A DNA stretch of 64,000 nt from Ornithinibacillus massiliensis. Its GTDB lineage: Bacteria > Bacillota > Bacilli > Bacillales > Amphibacillaceae. Numbering within the stretch: position 1 is the stretch's first letter; each line of letters begins with the position of its first letter. The stretch lies in the NCBI RefSeq assembly GCF_018310345.1, contig NZ_JAGXBY010000001.1, positions 310,001 to 374,000 on the forward strand, written 5' to 3'. Of the stretch, positions 36,017 to 45,062 are shown in pieces. A model generated the notes under the pieces. That model worked only from the letters and a program-made list of their open reading frames with translations, was not told the origin of the DNA and made no database searches. The translations under genes were made by a program, and so were the position numbers.

Positions 36017-37021
36017 ATGGATAAAGGAAATTTAAAGCTCACATCATCAGAAATAGGAACATTATGGATTGAATTTGTTAATGGAACTGCGATTGATACT
36101 GTTAATAGATATATGGTATCGATTATTGAAGATGAAAAAATAAAAGCATTATTTGAAGATGCAATTAACATATTTGATTCACAAAAGAATCAAATCGTTC
36201 AGTTTATTAAAGACGAGGGGTTTCCGGTTCCAGTTGGTTTTACTGAAGCAGATCTAAATAGGGGGGCTAAAAGATTATTTTCTGACATCTTTTGCTTACA
36301 CTATTTAAATATTATGACATTACATGGACTACTAGGCCATTCGACATCACTCAGTTCTTCTGTTAGGCAGGACTTAAGACATTTCTATGATTCATGCAGT
36401 AATGATGGAATGAGCATGTATCACCGAACTACTGAGTTACTACTGGAAAAAGGGCACTTTCAACGAGATCCATATTTTTTTCCAGAACAACCTCCAGAAT
36501 TTGTTTCAAGCCAACAATTTGTGGATGGAGATTTTTTGTATAAGCGACCTTTAGCATCAACAGAAATTATCGCTCTATCTCTCAATATCAAAAAAAAGAT
36601 AATGGAAAAATCACTTTCAATTGGATTTAGTCAGGTTACCCAATCAAAAGATATTAGAAAGTTTTTAGAGGGAGCGCAAAACGCATCCAACCAACAAATT
36701 CAATCTCTCAGTAAAATATTAAAAGGAGACAATTTACCTGTTCCGATGTCTTGGGAAACAGAAGTAACAAATTCACAGGAATCTCCTTTTTCGGATAAGT
36801 TAATGTTGTATCATATTGGATTTTTATTACAAACTGCGCAATCCTATCACGGTGCTGGGCTTGCATCTGCAATGCGGGTTGATTTAGTAACAACATACGA
36901 GAAAATAATCTTAAAAAATCTCATGATTACTAAAGAGTGGTTCAATTTAATGACTAAATATAGATGGTTAGAACAGCCACCACTCGCCCCAAATAGAAAA
37001 GAAATTACAAGAGATAAGTAA
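36017..37021 (+). CDS. DUF3231 family protein
   Basis: Soluble protein of 334 residues made of two related helical halves (about 1-165 and 175-325). Each starts with (L/A)xSxEI(G/I)-L and has a conserved histidine-containing bundle. This fits DUF3231, a ferritin-like family restricted to spore-forming Bacillales and grouped near CotF. No function is established. RBS is ACGAGGTGA. A small membrane protein gene follows 18 bp later and is likely co-transcribed. Confidence 0.8.
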   Translation: MDKGNLKLTSSEIGTLWIEFVNGTAIDTVNRYMVSIIEDEKIKALFEDAINIFDSQKNQIVQFIKDEGFPVPVGFTEADLNRGAKRLFSDIFCLHYLNIMTLHGLLGHSTSLSSSVRQDLRHFYDSCSNDGMSMYHRTTELLLEKGHFQRDPYFFPEQPPEFVSSQQFVDGDFLYKRPLASTEIIALSLNIKKKIMEKSLSIGFSQVTQSKDIRKFLEGAQNASNQQIQSLSKILKGDNLPVPMSWETEVTNSQESPFSDKLMLYHIGFLLQTAQSYHGAGLASAMRVDLVTTYEKIILKNLMITKEWFNLMTKYRWLEQPPLAPNRKEITRDK

Positions 37022-37039
37022 TAACCTAGGTAGTAAAAG

Positions 37040-37495
37040 ATGAAAAAGAATGCATATGAAAAGGTAATGTGGAGTATTGTACTTCCTGGTTTCGGCCAGT
37101 TATTAAATGGTAGATATTTTAAAGGTACGCTACTAATCATGCTTGAAATTATGATTAGTGTACAAACTAACTTAAATGAAGTTATCCTGCTAAGTTTTCA
37201 TGGAAAAATTGTTGATGCAATAAATGTTACAAATTATAACTGGATGTTGTTTTATCCTTGTATATACTGTTTTTCTATATGGGATTCTGTAAAGGATGCT
37301 GGGGGTGTTACTAAGCGATATTCATTTCTTCCATATGTGTTCACTGCATTTTTTACAACTATCGGATTAGTTTACTCTTCAGAATTAACGATTTTTGGAG
37401 TGATATTAGGTCCCATATGGCTCCCATTAGTATTCCTTTTTCCTGGAATAGCTGTTGGCTTAATTTTGAGAAAGATTATGATAAATATTTCATAA
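37040..37495 (+). CDS. Small membrane protein, unknown function
   Basis: Protein of 151 residues with four hydrophobic segments. The opening VMWSIVLPGFGQLLNGRYFKGTLLIMLEI resembles the (P)GxGQ-hydrophobic-G start seen in TM2-like membrane proteins. No enzymatic motif is visible. It is 18 bp behind the DUF3231 gene, so it may be in the same operon. Confidence 0.6.
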   Translation: MKKNAYEKVMWSIVLPGFGQLLNGRYFKGTLLIMLEIMISVQTNLNEVILLSFHGKIVDAINVTNYNWMLFYPCIYCFSIWDSVKDAGGVTKRYSFLPYVFTAFFTTIGLVYSSELTIFGVILGPIWLPLVFLFPGIAVGLILRKIMINIS

Positions 37496-37586
37496 GAATA
37501 TTATCCTGTATTCTGATTTGTCCCTTAAAAGGGAGATTTCACTGTAACTTTTAGTGGGGTCCATACATTTCCGCCAGCTGGGCCCT

Positions 37587-37870
37587 TTATGTATGGCCAG
37601 TTTTGAACAATACATTAGTGATAAAAAACCTCATCCATAGTGAATTAAAGGGATCATTTAAGCAGTTGTTTCCCATACGCTCAACGTAAGCAAAAAGGCA
37701 ATCACAATAGAAAGTACAAGAAGATTCTAATGATTCTACAAGTTTTTTATAGTAAGCTGTAAAACGCTCTTGGTCATATGGTTTAAAGTATTCTGGATAA
37801 AGATGTGCAGTAGATCATCAACATACTTGCCTAACTTGGCCATTAGCTTGTAATCTTTTGAACAACCCTA
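37587..37870 (-). pseudogene. Decayed ORF remnant, unrecognised
   Basis: On the minus strand one frame reads HLYPEYFKPYDQERFTAYYK, KLVESLESSCTFYCDCLFAY and VERMGNNCLNDPFNSLWMRF before TAA at 37587. Upstream, in another frame, DYKLMAKLGKYVDDLL can be joined to it at a frameshift near 37810. Composition is protein-like, but there is no start or RBS. I do not recognise the family. Confidence 0.4.
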
Positions 37871-37950
37871 ATCATTAGAAAAACGAACCTTGGCTCGCTC
37901 TTTAGTGAATGTGTGTTAGTTGACAGGGAGGGTTATATTTTCCTATCTTT

Positions 37951-37984
37951 TAAAAAAACGCCCTAATGAGTTAGGACGTTTTTT
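37951..37984 (-). terminator. Terminator after yebC-like gene
   Basis: ACGTCCTAA pairs with TTAGGGCGT over a 4-nt loop with seven T residues on the minus strand. Confidence 0.9.
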
Positions 37985-37994
37985 AGTCTAGTTG

Positions 37995-38714
37995 TTATTC
38001 ACCTAAATCGACGTTATGGTATACCTGTTGGACATCATCAAGGTCTTCTAAAACATCAATTAATTTTTCGAATTGTGCTTTTGATTCATCATCTAATGTC
38101 ACTTCATTTTGCGGAAGCATCGTTAATTCAGCTACTGTAAACTCAGTAATTCCGACGTTTTTAAATGCCTCTTGTACGGCATGGTATTGATCTGGTTCTG
38201 CATAAACAATTACGATCTCGTCTTCTTCTAACACATCACGAACATCGACATCTGCTTCCATTAATAGCTCCAACACTTCATCGGCAGACTTGCCCTCGAT
38301 ACCAAATACAGCTGTAGAGTCAAACATATAAGCAACAGAACCACTAACACCCATGTTACCACCGTTTTTACCAAAAGCAGCACGAACTTCCGATGCCGTT
38401 CTGTTTACATTATTGGTTAAGGTATCCACAATAATCATAGAACCATTTGGACCAAATCCTTCATAGCGAAGCTCATCATAGTTCTCCTCAGAACCACCCT
38501 TAGCCTTTTCAATCGCTTTATCAATAATATGCTTTGGAACACTGTATGTCTTGGCACGCTCCAAAACAACTTTTAGTGCTTGGTTAGACTCTGGGTCAGG
38601 CTCTCCTTGCTTAGCAGCTACATAAATTTCACGACCAAATTTAGCATAAATTCGACTCGTATTTTTATCCTTCTCTGCTTTTTTATCTTTAATGTTATTC
38701 CACTTACGTCCCAC
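37995..38714 (-). CDS. yebC: YebC/PmpR family protein (YeeI-type)
   Basis: Protein of 239 residues from the GTG at 38714, giving the family start [20 protein letters not shown]. Core [40 protein letters not shown] and C-terminal [20 protein letters not shown] are nearly invariant in Bacillus YeeI/YebC. Members were viewed as transcription regulators; some now have evidence for aiding translation of polyproline stretches. Very high conservation with Bacillus species supports a vertical, core-genome location. Confidence 0.93.
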   Translation of the reverse strand: MGRKWNNIKDKKAEKDKNTSRIYAKFGREIYVAAKQGEPDPESNQALKVVLERAKTYSVPKHIIDKAIEKAKGGSEENYDELRYEGFGPNGSMIIVDTLTNNVNRTASEVRAAFGKNGGNMGVSGSVAYMFDSTAVFGIEGKSADEVLELLMEADVDVRDVLEEDEIVIVYAEPDQYHAVQEAFKNVGITEFTVAELTMLPQNEVTLDDESKAQFEKLIDVLEDLDDVQQVYHNVDLGE

Positions 38715-38887
38715 AAAGAACATCTCACTTTCTATATGAATCTGATTGAATTTTAATATAGTAGCTATGTTGTTTCAACTTTTAGACGTTACTATTATAC
38801 ACCATATCCAAGAGATTTTCTTGGGAAAGTTTTGGTTGAATAGTAGATTAATGGGGACGTGGAACTGTTGGGGCGAGGGAATTGGGG

Positions 38888-38996
38888 AGGGATGTGCCCA
38901 AAAGAGAGAAGATGCGCCCTAACCCGGAGAGGATGAGCCCGTCCCCAGTAAAGATGCACCCAAACGCAAGAAAGATGCCCCGACCCCTCAAGTAAC
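38888..38996. repeat. GATG-initiated 20/21-bp repeat array upstream of prkA
   Basis: GATGNGCCC or GATGCACCC words at 38891, 38911, 38932, 38953 and 38974 (spacing 20, 21, 21, 21). The intervening parts are purine-rich and poorly conserved. It lies between the divergent yebC-like gene and prkA, thus upstream of the prkA start. Confidence 0.75.
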
Positions 38997-39126
38997 GAAT
39001 CACCCCCGACTCCAAACAGCTACACCCACCCTCCCCCACCCTGTCCTAACAAAACTAGTCGGAATCACGAAGGGTACTCGTGCATAAGCTATATAAACCG
39101 CGTCCAAGATGGAGGGAAGACAAAAC

Positions 39127-40044
39127 ATGGATATTCTGAACAAGGTGAAGAGCTATCGTGAGGAAGAGAATCGTATGAAATGGGAGGGTACGTTCGCGGA
39201 GTACCTGGAAATTGTGAAGGAGCGGCCTGAGGTTGCCCAGACAGCCCATTCCCGTGTTTATAACATGATTAAATCTGCTGGTGTAAAAGAACGAGATGGT
39301 CGTAAGATGTATGAGTTTTTCGGTGAGGAGATTTTTGGCCTGGAGGAGGCAATCGAGAGACTCGTTGAGGAATACTTTCATCCAGCTGCCAAACGACTAG
39401 ATGTTAGAAAACGTATATTGTTATTAATGGGCCCGGTTAGTGGCGGTAAATCTACAATTGTAACCATGCTAAAAAGAGGGCTGGAAAAATATTCTCGTAC
39501 GGATGAGGGTGCTGTGTATGCGATTAAAGGCTGTCCTATGCATGAGGACCCCTTGCATCTTATTCCCCAACATTTGCGAGAGGACTTTTTCCATGAATAT
39601 GGCATTCGAATAGAAGGGAATCTGTCACCGCTTAATACGATGCGACTGGAAAAGGACTATGGTGGCCGTGTGGAGGATGTCATGGTAGAGCGCATCTTTT
39701 TATCAGAGGATAAGCGTGTTGGGATTGGAACCTTTAGTCCGTCCGATCCAAAGTCCCAGGATATTGCGGATTTAACTGGTAGTATTGATTTTTCAACGAT
39801 TGCCGAGTATGGATCTGAATCTGACCCGAGGGCATATCGATTTGATGGCGAATTGAATAAAGCCAACCGTGGAATGATGGAGTTTCAGGAAATGCTGAAA
39901 TGTGATGAGAAATTCTTGTGGCATTTACTATCGCTTACACAGGAAGGGAACTTTAAGGCAGGGAGATTTGCACTTATTTCAGCGGATGAATTGATTGTTT
40001 CATCATCACTACTAAAATATATGAGTGAAGAAACCCAGATATGA
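39127..40044 (+). CDS. prkA: PrkA serine protein kinase, 5' part only, interrupted by mobile element
   Basis: Residues 1-291 match PrkA well: LNKVKSYREEENRMKWEGTF, AAA+ P-loop LLLMGPVSGGKSTIV (about residues 92-106), GCPMHEDPLHLIPQHLRED and EGNFKAGRFALISADELIV. The full protein is about 630 residues, so the frame is lost shortly before mid-length, and the last 14 residues (SSSLLKYMSEETQI) come from inserted DNA. The kinase-like C-terminus is not in the window. PrkA takes part in sporulation in B. subtilis. RBS is GGAGGGAAG. A possible sigma-E-like promoter (GAATCA, 15 bp, CATAAGCT at 39062-39090) is weak. Confidence 0.9.
   Translation: MDILNKVKSYREEENRMKWEGTFAEYLEIVKERPEVAQTAHSRVYNMIKSAGVKERDGRKMYEFFGEEIFGLEEAIERLVEEYFHPAAKRLDVRKRILLLMGPVSGGKSTIVTMLKRGLEKYSRTDEGAVYAIKGCPMHEDPLHLIPQHLREDFFHEYGIRIEGNLSPLNTMRLEKDYGGRVEDVMVERIFLSEDKRVGIGTFSPSDPKSQDIADLTGSIDFSTIAEYGSESDPRAYRFDGELNKANRGMMEFQEMLKCDEKFLWHLLSLTQEGNFKAGRFALISADELIVSSSLLKYMSEETQI
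39990..40015. other. Left attachment junction of the element in prkA
   Basis: Similarity to prkA stops after the codons for DELIV (around 39999-40003); the next bases TCATCATCACTACTAA do not encode the expected AHTNE/SHTNE. With the serine recombinase stop only 73 bp away, the crossover core is probably here. The exact core needs the right end for comparison. Confidence 0.6.
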
Positions 40045-40049
40045 CAAGG

Positions 40050-40083
40050 CAAAAGAAAAACTCCCCAAAAAGTTATTGGGAAG
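40050..40083 (-). terminator. Terminator of recombinase gene
   Basis: CTTCCCAA pairs with TTGGGGAG on the minus strand (overlapping the stop codon), followed by TTTTTCTTTT. Confidence 0.7.
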
Positions 40084-41692
40084 TTAAAGAGTTCATTATA
40101 ATTTTTGGATTAATGAAAGCATTTAAATCAAATTTACCTTTACCTGTCTTTTCTAAAACAATGTAGTCAAATATACCGCGCAAGATTTCATTCTTTTCCC
40201 CTCTGCTTAAATCTCCATTCATATATAGGTCATAAAGAGTTTTAAAACCTTCTTGTATTTCCTCTACATTAATTTCAGAGATCTGCTCTCTGGTGTTTTC
40301 AGTTTGTAAAAAGGAAAGTTGTCTTTCTTTTTCTACTTTCTGTTTCAATAACTCACCACGATCTTCTTCATACTCTTCGTCCGTTATTTGTCCTTTTCGT
40401 AACATTCTTCTTAAAGCAGTCAATTCTCCATCAATAGTTTCTAATTGCTTTAGTATGATTGTAACTCTATCTGTTGGACTGACTTCATTCTTTTGTTGCA
40501 ATTTATCTAAATCAATTAATTCTTCAAGTCTTTCTTTTAACAATGAGGAATCCACTTGTATGAAATCCTCCTGAAGAATACGAAGAATTTCATCTTCTAT
40601 GGCTCTGTATTTCATATAAACCTTACAAGCCAGGCACTGCATAAATTCCTTATGATAAACAGATTCCGTTCCATCTTTCTTTTTATAATGTTGAGTGGAA
40701 TATTGCCTTTGCATTTTGTTACCACAAGATGAACAGATAATTAGACCTGCTAAAGGTTGAGGTTCAAAGTCTAACCTTACCTTCGGTGAATTTTTATTTT
40801 CTTCCATTATTTCACCTGCAAGGTCAAATGTTTCACGGCTTACCAATGGAGGATGTGCATTTGGTGTTACAATCCAATCTTCCTCGTCTAATTTTATTTT
40901 CTTTTTATTCCTTATTATGGTTGTTTTGAATTGGACTGTTCCTATATAAACAGGATTCCTTAACATTCTCCGTATCACAATGGGTCTCCAATATGTTTTA
41001 CCAGTGGGAGTAGGAATTCCTTCCTTTGTTAATTGTGTAGAAATTGCATTATATCCTAATCGGTTTGTTTGGCTGGTGTACATTTGGAATATCTTCTGAA
41101 CTACCCATGCTGTATCTTCGTTAGGCTCAAGTTTTTGAGTGTTAGAATTAAATTTATAACCAAAAGGGATTCCACCTCCACCAGTCATCCACCGTCCCTG
41201 TGCTGCATAGGTATATCTGGCATCACGCATTCTTTTTGTAATCTTGCTATATTCCATATTCGCAAAGAACATATTGAACTTGATATAGTCCATATCACTG
41301 TCATTGAGTGGGTCAAATATCTGTGTAGGAGTAATCACATATAAAACTTTACTTGTAATTATTTTTTCCACGATTCCCATTTGCTCATAGTTACCACGAC
41401 CGAGACGGCTTATTTCTTTAACAAAAATGGCCATTGTCCTAGGTGGAGCCGCTTCAATCTCTTTCAAGATTTGAGCAAATGTAGGCCGCTCTTCAATTGC
41501 ATCTGCTCCACTACCCAATTCATCGTACATATCCCAATCATAATGATTGTAATATTTGTTTAAAAGATTAGTGAGGAGGGTTCTTTGTTCTGTTAGAGTA
41601 TCCTGACCCGTTTTCTTTTCCCTTTGCATATCCTGCCTTGATCTACGAATGTAGGCATAGATGTATTTAACACTGGAAGGTAACTTGTCCAT
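40073..41692 (-). CDS. Large serine recombinase (integrase/excisionase)
   Basis: Protein of 539 residues. Catalytic domain: IYAYIRRSRQDMQ with the active-site serine, and VKEISRLGRGNYEQMGIVEK. Next come the recombinase domain (YTAQ/YAAQGRWMTGGGGIPFGY, WRPIVIRRMLRNPVYIG) and the zinc ribbon (ICSSCGNKMQRQ and MQCLACKVYMKYR), then a coiled-coil region (EVSPTDRVTIILKQLETIDGELTALRRML). Such enzymes join attP and attB without cofactors and need a directionality factor for excision. It ends 73 bp from the prkA junction, as expected for an integrase beside its att site. Start at 41692 behind GGGGTGG. Confidence 0.95.
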   Translation of the reverse strand: MDKLPSSVKYIYAYIRRSRQDMQREKKTGQDTLTEQRTLLTNLLNKYYNHYDWDMYDELGSGADAIEERPTFAQILKEIEAAPPRTMAIFVKEISRLGRGNYEQMGIVEKIITSKVLYVITPTQIFDPLNDSDMDYIKFNMFFANMEYSKITKRMRDARYTYAAQGRWMTGGGGIPFGYKFNSNTQKLEPNEDTAWVVQKIFQMYTSQTNRLGYNAISTQLTKEGIPTPTGKTYWRPIVIRRMLRNPVYIGTVQFKTTIIRNKKKIKLDEEDWIVTPNAHPPLVSRETFDLAGEIMEENKNSPKVRLDFEPQPLAGLIICSSCGNKMQRQYSTQHYKKKDGTESVYHKEFMQCLACKVYMKYRAIEDEILRILQEDFIQVDSSLLKERLEELIDLDKLQQKNEVSPTDRVTIILKQLETIDGELTALRRMLRKGQITDEEYEEDRGELLKQKVEKERQLSFLQTENTREQISEINVEEIQEGFKTLYDLYMNGDLSRGEKNEILRGIFDYIVLEKTGKGKFDLNAFINPKIIMNSLTSQ

Positions 41693-41929
41693 ATCAGCCA
41701 CCCCTTTTTTAGTAGTTGTTATATACATTATACTATCGAAACCTGAACTGTAGCACATACTAAAGCAATGTTATATAAAAAATCAGATAAAAATTGAGGG
41801 TAAACTGCTTCTAGAATCCAAGTTATAGCCATGTTCATAAGGTTGTATAGTAAAAAGGTCCTTAATTTTTCTACAATATTTTGTTACTATTTAAATAGAC
41901 TTAGATTCCAAAAACAGGGAGGGGAAAAG

Positions 41930-43072
41930 ATGTTTTTTGATAGACAGACACCCGATGAGCAAGAACATTATATTAAACTTTTACAAGTGGTAGGCTCATT
42001 GTCTAATCTGTTTTCTGAAAGTAAAACACCATATTTATATTACAGAGCAGCAGAAAATATTTTCTGTAAAGCCCTGAATGCAAATAACCTTGCACGTGGT
42101 GATATCTCCTTTGATGCATTTAAAGGAGACACAGGAATTGGTTTGAAAACATTTGTGCATGGGAATGGAAAGAAATTTGAAAAGATTGCAGAGTTTAATA
42201 AGGATATAGAAAAATTTAGACATTTAAATGAAGAAGATACTATGCGGAAAATTGCAGAACTAAGGAATAATAGGATTGCTGCTACTGAACGGGCGCACGG
42301 AACTAGTAAGATGATTTACCATTTAGTTACACGAAAAGACGGTAGATTTGAGATTCATGAAGAAGAAATGCATTACATTGATATGAATACACTTAAATTA
42401 GATAAAAAGAAAACAACGGATAAAAATATCTTTTTTAAAGATAAGTATGCACATTATAAGTTTTATATTGCTAAATCAACACTATATAAGCAGTTTATAT
42501 GTAGTAATCCTATTACATCGTTCGAGGTTGATATTTTAGATAATCCTTTCAGTTTTCTTCTTTCGGACGAAAACAAGAAATACTACGTGGTTCACGAAGA
42601 AGAGCAATTCGAACAGGTGTATCTTCCATTGTATTCTGCAAGGTCCGGAAAAGTGGAAGAAAAGAGTGGCTTAAACCAATGGAATGCCGGAGGACGGGAT
42701 AGACACGAAGATGAAGTTTACATTCCCATTCCTAGTTGGATACACAGACAATTTGAAGGTTTCTTCCCATATAACAGGCATACAGATGAAAAAGAACCTT
42801 TTACTTTGGTATTACCTGATGGAAAAGAATTGGATGCTAAAGTTTGCCAAAGTGGTGGTAAAGGTTTTATGACTAACCCAAATCGGGAATTAGGACATTG
42901 GATTTTAAGAACAATCTTGGAAATACCAGTCGGACAACTGGTAACATACGGAGATTTGGATCGAGTAGGTATCGATTCTGTATTAATTACAAAATTAGAT
43001 GATTATCGTTTTAAAATCAACTTTGCAAGTAAAGGTTCGTATATGGACTTTGAAGAAGAATTCAAAAATTAA
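41930..43072 (+). CDS. Restriction endonuclease with PD-(D/E)XK-like N-terminus and B3-type C-terminus
   Basis: Protein of 380 residues. N-terminal residues E42, D58/D62 and K73 (AENIF, RGDISFDAF, GIGLKTF) look like a PD-(D/E)XK-type site without the second acidic residue. Residues of about 250-350 (NAGGRDRHEDEVYIPIPSWI, FEGFFPYN, DGKELDAKVCQSGGKGFMTN, VTYGDLDRVGIDSV) match the B3 DNA-binding domain of the BfiI/NgoFVII class. Start at the ATG at 41930 behind GGGAGGGGAAA. It opens a three-gene run with a second nuclease-like gene 15 bp later and a cytosine methyltransferase. Confidence 0.7.
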   Translation: MFFDRQTPDEQEHYIKLLQVVGSLSNLFSESKTPYLYYRAAENIFCKALNANNLARGDISFDAFKGDTGIGLKTFVHGNGKKFEKIAEFNKDIEKFRHLNEEDTMRKIAELRNNRIAATERAHGTSKMIYHLVTRKDGRFEIHEEEMHYIDMNTLKLDKKKTTDKNIFFKDKYAHYKFYIAKSTLYKQFICSNPITSFEVDILDNPFSFLLSDENKKYYVVHEEEQFEQVYLPLYSARSGKVEEKSGLNQWNAGGRDRHEDEVYIPIPSWIHRQFEGFFPYNRHTDEKEPFTLVLPDGKELDAKVCQSGGKGFMTNPNRELGHWILRTILEIPVGQLVTYGDLDRVGIDSVLITKLDDYRFKINFASKGSYMDFEEEFKN

Positions 43073-43087
43073 TTAGGGGACAATAGA

Positions 43088-43867
43088 ATGGCTTATCATT
43101 TTACTTTTTTAAAATCATATACAGATAATGAGAATAAAAAAATATACAATTTTACAAATACTTATCCTTTTAAAAGTTTAGGGAAAATAAAATATGAATA
43201 TGCATTATCAAGTTTTGCTTTCGCATACAATATGAGTTTCTCAGCAGAAGGACACCATAGGGTTTATAGATCTGGTGGAACTGAGAAACGAAAAAAGGTG
43301 CAGGTATTTTGTGATACATTCATTGGAAAACTAGGAGAATTTGCTGTTTATCAATATTTTAAAGACAATGGAATCCAATTACCATATCCAGACCTAACAA
43401 TTATGGGAGAAGGAGAATGGGATAGTTATGACTTTACTTTTGAAAATAGAAAAATCGGTGTAAAAACAACTAAAACAAAAGGGAATCTATTGTTACTGGA
43501 AACTAAGGATTGGAATGAAAATGCACAATATTTACCTAACTTAAAAAAAGGTAGTGCAACCTACACTGACTTTTTATTTGTCCGTGTGGACACAAACATA
43601 GTATCAAATCTAAAACAAAAGTGGCTATATAAAAACGATTATATAGATAAAAAGGTATTAGAAGAGGAGTTTCAAAAATCCTCATGCAACTTTGATATTG
43701 CTTATATACCTATTGCTCTAGTTAAACAAGCAATTCAACAAAAGGCTATTATAGAAAAGGATTCCTATTTATATACAACAAGGATAGACGCCAACAACTA
43801 TTACATTCAATCCGGAGACATGATTTTTATTTCCGACCTAATTAAAGAGTTAAAATCTATTCTATGA
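43088..43867 (+). CDS. Second nuclease-like protein of restriction locus
   Basis: Protein of 259 residues with no full match I know. The stretch FIGKLGEFAVYQYFKDNG, WDSYDFTFENRKIGVKTTK, NLLLLETKDWNE has the order E, D, K of a PD-(D/E)XK nuclease (GEFAVY for the helix, YDF for the Asp, GVKTTK for the Lys strand). The strand motif (GVKT) resembles GLKT in the preceding protein. It lies 15 bp after that gene and 94 bp before the methyltransferase. A second subunit of the same restriction enzyme, or a separate enzyme, is plausible. Confidence 0.55.
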   Translation: MAYHFTFLKSYTDNENKKIYNFTNTYPFKSLGKIKYEYALSSFAFAYNMSFSAEGHHRVYRSGGTEKRKKVQVFCDTFIGKLGEFAVYQYFKDNGIQLPYPDLTIMGEGEWDSYDFTFENRKIGVKTTKTKGNLLLLETKDWNENAQYLPNLKKGSATYTDFLFVRVDTNIVSNLKQKWLYKNDYIDKKVLEEEFQKSSCNFDIAYIPIALVKQAIQQKAIIEKDSYLYTTRIDANNYYIQSGDMIFISDLIKELKSIL

Positions 43868-43961
43868 TATTGGTTAATTTTTAGGGCCGCAAATTTGGAC
43901 AAACTATGATACAATATAGTATATTAGTTGCGAACACAGAACTAATGTTCGGAGGTATACT

Positions 43962-45062
43962 ATGGTAAATAATAAATTTACAGTTGGCTCCCTTTTTGCA
44001 GGTGTTGGTGGAATCGATAAAGGTTTTGAACAAGCAGGTGCAGAAATAATTTGGGCGAACGAGATTGATAAAAATGCATGTATCACTTATAGTGAGAATT
44101 TTGAACATACTCTAATAGAAGATGATATAAGAAATTTAGATGGAAATGATATGCCAGATATCGATATATTAACAGCAGGCTGGCCATGTGTTGCATTCAG
44201 TGTAGCAGGAAATCGACATGGTATGAGTTATCAATGTCATTCCTGTGGTCATAAACATATGGTGAGTTATGAGGAATATATAAATGGAGCGTTTTGTCCA
44301 GAATGTGGAGGACACACTGAAGCGATAGATCCAAGAGGAACTCTATTCTTTGATGTTATTCGCTTTATCCGTGCTAAGAAACCAAAGGCTTTCTTCCTTG
44401 AAAATGTAAAAAACCTTAAAGGACACGATAAGGGTAATACTTTTAAGGTTGTTGAGGAAATGTTACGAGAAAGTGGTTATTATTTCGATAGTAGAGTGTT
44501 TAATACTATGGAATATGGAAACATTCCGCAAAATAGGGAGAGAATATTCATTGTAGGATTTAGAGAAGAAGAGGCATTAAAAGATTTCGTATGGCCTGAA
44601 AAAATTCCACTTACTAAAACTATTGATGATATTTTAGACCGTGATAAGAAGCAAGATGATAAATATTACTATACTGCTGATAGTCAGTATTACAACATGC
44701 TAACAGAGGCGATGACAAAAAGGGATACTGTTTATCAATTAAGAAGGGTATATGTACGGGAAAATCAGTCTAATGTTTGTCCTACTTTAACAGCCAATAT
44801 GGGAACTGGAGGGCACAATGTGCCACTGATAATTGACGATTGGGGAATAAGAAAACTTACTCCTAAAGAGGCTCTTCGATTTCAAGGGTTCCCGGTGGAT
44901 GACGATTATAAAATTCCGGAGGGAATGGCAAACTCTCATGTGTATAAACAAGCAGGTAATGCTGTAAGTGTCCCTGTCATTAAACGTGTAGCAACGAATT
45001 TAATCAAAACATTAGAAAATGTATATAAAAAAGATGAACAAAAAGAAGTAATAACTGCGTGA
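43962..45062 (+). CDS. DNA (cytosine-5) methyltransferase with inserted zinc ribbon
   Basis: Protein of 366 residues, all core C5-methylase motifs present: I (SLFAGVGGIDKGFEQAG), IV (TAGWPCVAFSVAG with catalytic Cys76), VI (FFLENVKNL), VIII (QNRERIFIVGFR), IX-X (RKLTPKEALRFQGFP, YKQAGNAVSVPVI). Between motif IV and the DPRGTLFF segment lies an extra piece of about 36 residues with CHSC (92, 95) and CPEC (112, 115), a zinc ribbon not seen in ordinary members. It should protect host DNA from the nuclease genes upstream. The target site cannot be read; a terminator follows. Confidence 0.93.
   Translation: MVNNKFTVGSLFAGVGGIDKGFEQAGAEIIWANEIDKNACITYSENFEHTLIEDDIRNLDGNDMPDIDILTAGWPCVAFSVAGNRHGMSYQCHSCGHKHMVSYEEYINGAFCPECGGHTEAIDPRGTLFFDVIRFIRAKKPKAFFLENVKNLKGHDKGNTFKVVEEMLRESGYYFDSRVFNTMEYGNIPQNRERIFIVGFREEEALKDFVWPEKIPLTKTIDDILDRDKKQDDKYYYTADSQYYNMLTEAMTKRDTVYQLRRVYVRENQSNVCPTLTANMGTGGHNVPLIIDDWGIRKLTPKEALRFQGFPVDDDYKIPEGMANSHVYKQAGNAVSVPVIKRVATNLIKTLENVYKKDEQKEVITA

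Noticed and set aside
39062..39090. Sigma-E-like promoter before prkA (GAATCA, 15 bp, CATAAGCT)
   Set aside because: Matches are too weak to list as a feature; mentioned only under prkA.
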